From JAKZSU01 sp047517485 (GTDB lineage: Bacteria; Pseudomonadota; Alphaproteobacteria; UBA7887): 6,048 nucleotides of DNA. The translations under genes and the position numbers were made by a program. Every line of letters starts with the position of its first letter. The first letter of the stretch is position 1. The stretch covers positions 1 through 6,048 of the forward strand of contig JAKZSU010000226.1 of the NCBI GenBank assembly GCA_047517485.1. Direction: 5' to 3'. The notes under the pieces are model-generated. The model did not search any database, had not been told where the DNA came from, and saw nothing but the letters and a program-made list of their open reading frames with translations. Shown here one piece after another: positions 5,904 through 6,048 of this stretch.

Positions 5904-6048
5904 CTACCGATTGAGGGCGCGTTTCCAGTCTTTTCGCAGGGGTCGGAGCCAGATGTCCTTGCGGGGTTTGTCGTACAGCTTGTCCCGATCATAGCGCCCG
6001 CGCCCCTGGGTGGCGCCAACATGGAGCCAGCCGGAGGCCCTGTAGACG
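5904..6048 (-). CDS. C-terminal end of a DUF4338/DruA-like protein (partial)
   Basis: The minus strand is open from the window edge to a TAG at 5906-5904 and gives 47 C-terminal residues; the gene start lies outside the window. The segment contains GATQGRGRYDR near its residues 11-21, then KDIWLRPLRKDW near 30-41. From memory, a G-x-T-x-GRGR-x-D block followed by KDI-x3-PL close to the C-terminus is typical of DUF4338 (Pfam DruA). This family includes the DruA protein of the Druantia anti-phage system and many stand-alone copies near mobile elements. With only the tail visible I cannot say whether it belongs to a defence locus or is a solitary or transposon-associated copy. It ends 68 bp before the ligase gene on the same strand, with no clear terminator hairpin between them, so readthrough is possible. 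Family assignment is moderately confident; function is not established. Confidence 0.6.
   Translation of the reverse strand, partial: VYRASGWLHVGATQGRGRYDRDKLYDKPRKDIWLRPLRKDWKRALNR

Noticed and set aside
4444..5994. A 516-codon plus-strand ORF antisense to the ligase gene, longer than the ligase itself
   Set aside because: It has no family motif and an Arg/His/Asp/Ala/Val-rich makeup typical of antisense shadows in GC-rich genes, while the minus strand shows every GS catalytic motif. The same reasoning removes the plus-strand ORFs at 538-1152, 1149-1982, 2028-2558, 2631-3440 and 3461-4366.
5836..6048. Terminal inverted repeats or a target duplication of an insertion sequence near the DruA-like gene end
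   Set aside because: No convincing inverted repeat or direct duplication is visible in the available flank, and the other end of the gene is outside the window.
1..6048. CRISPR array, tRNA, rRNA or riboswitch
   Set aside because: No regularly spaced repeats, tRNA-like T-arm sequences or recognisable riboswitch core were seen; nearly all the window is coding.

Overview
The window is GC-rich and carries a compact minus-strand gene cluster with good Shine-Dalgarno sites. Protein similarity and base composition suggest a proteobacterium, most likely an alphaproteobacterium. That is an inference from protein style, since there is no rRNA or marker gene here. Transcription runs from high to low coordinates.

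Layout from right to left. (1) At 6047-5904 is the last 47 codons of a gene whose C-terminus looks like the DUF4338/DruA family. This is the defence- or mobile-element-associated edge of the window. (2) At 5903-5836 is a 68-bp gap that must hold any local promoter; no convincing promoter boxes were found. (3) At 5835-1209 are four tightly packed genes: a glutamine-synthetase-fold ligase (GlnT/GmaS-like, 490 aa), a class II glutamine amidotransferase (GlxB/MgsA-like, 311 aa), a GXGXG beta-helix protein (GlxC/MgsB-like, 279 aa) and an FMN-binding glutamate synthase domain protein (GlxD/MgsC-like, 450 aa). The last three are the domains of the large glutamate synthase subunit GltB split into separate genes. 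(4) At 1161-190 are two small genes (136 and 183 aa) that I do not recognise, placed as if in the same operon. (5) At 1-189 there is no confident gene, only a weak candidate start of another minus-strand ORF.

How the genes work together (inference): the ligase makes glutamine or a gamma-glutamyl amide. The three-part GOGAT-like enzyme then takes the amino group from an amide donor and makes glutamate, or N-methylglutamate if the substrate is methylamine-derived. The ligase has Ser and Trp where enteric GS has the two acidic ammonium-site residues Asp50 and Glu327, so an amine substrate is possible. No N-methylglutamate dehydrogenase (mgd) genes, GltD-type NADPH subunit, ammonium transporter or PII gene lies in the window, so ammonium assimilation and methylamine use cannot be separated from this sequence alone.

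The most interesting points are the altered ammonium site of the ligase, the unusual cysteine spacing in the FMN subunit, the two unknown genes attached to the module, and the DruA-like fragment just upstream.
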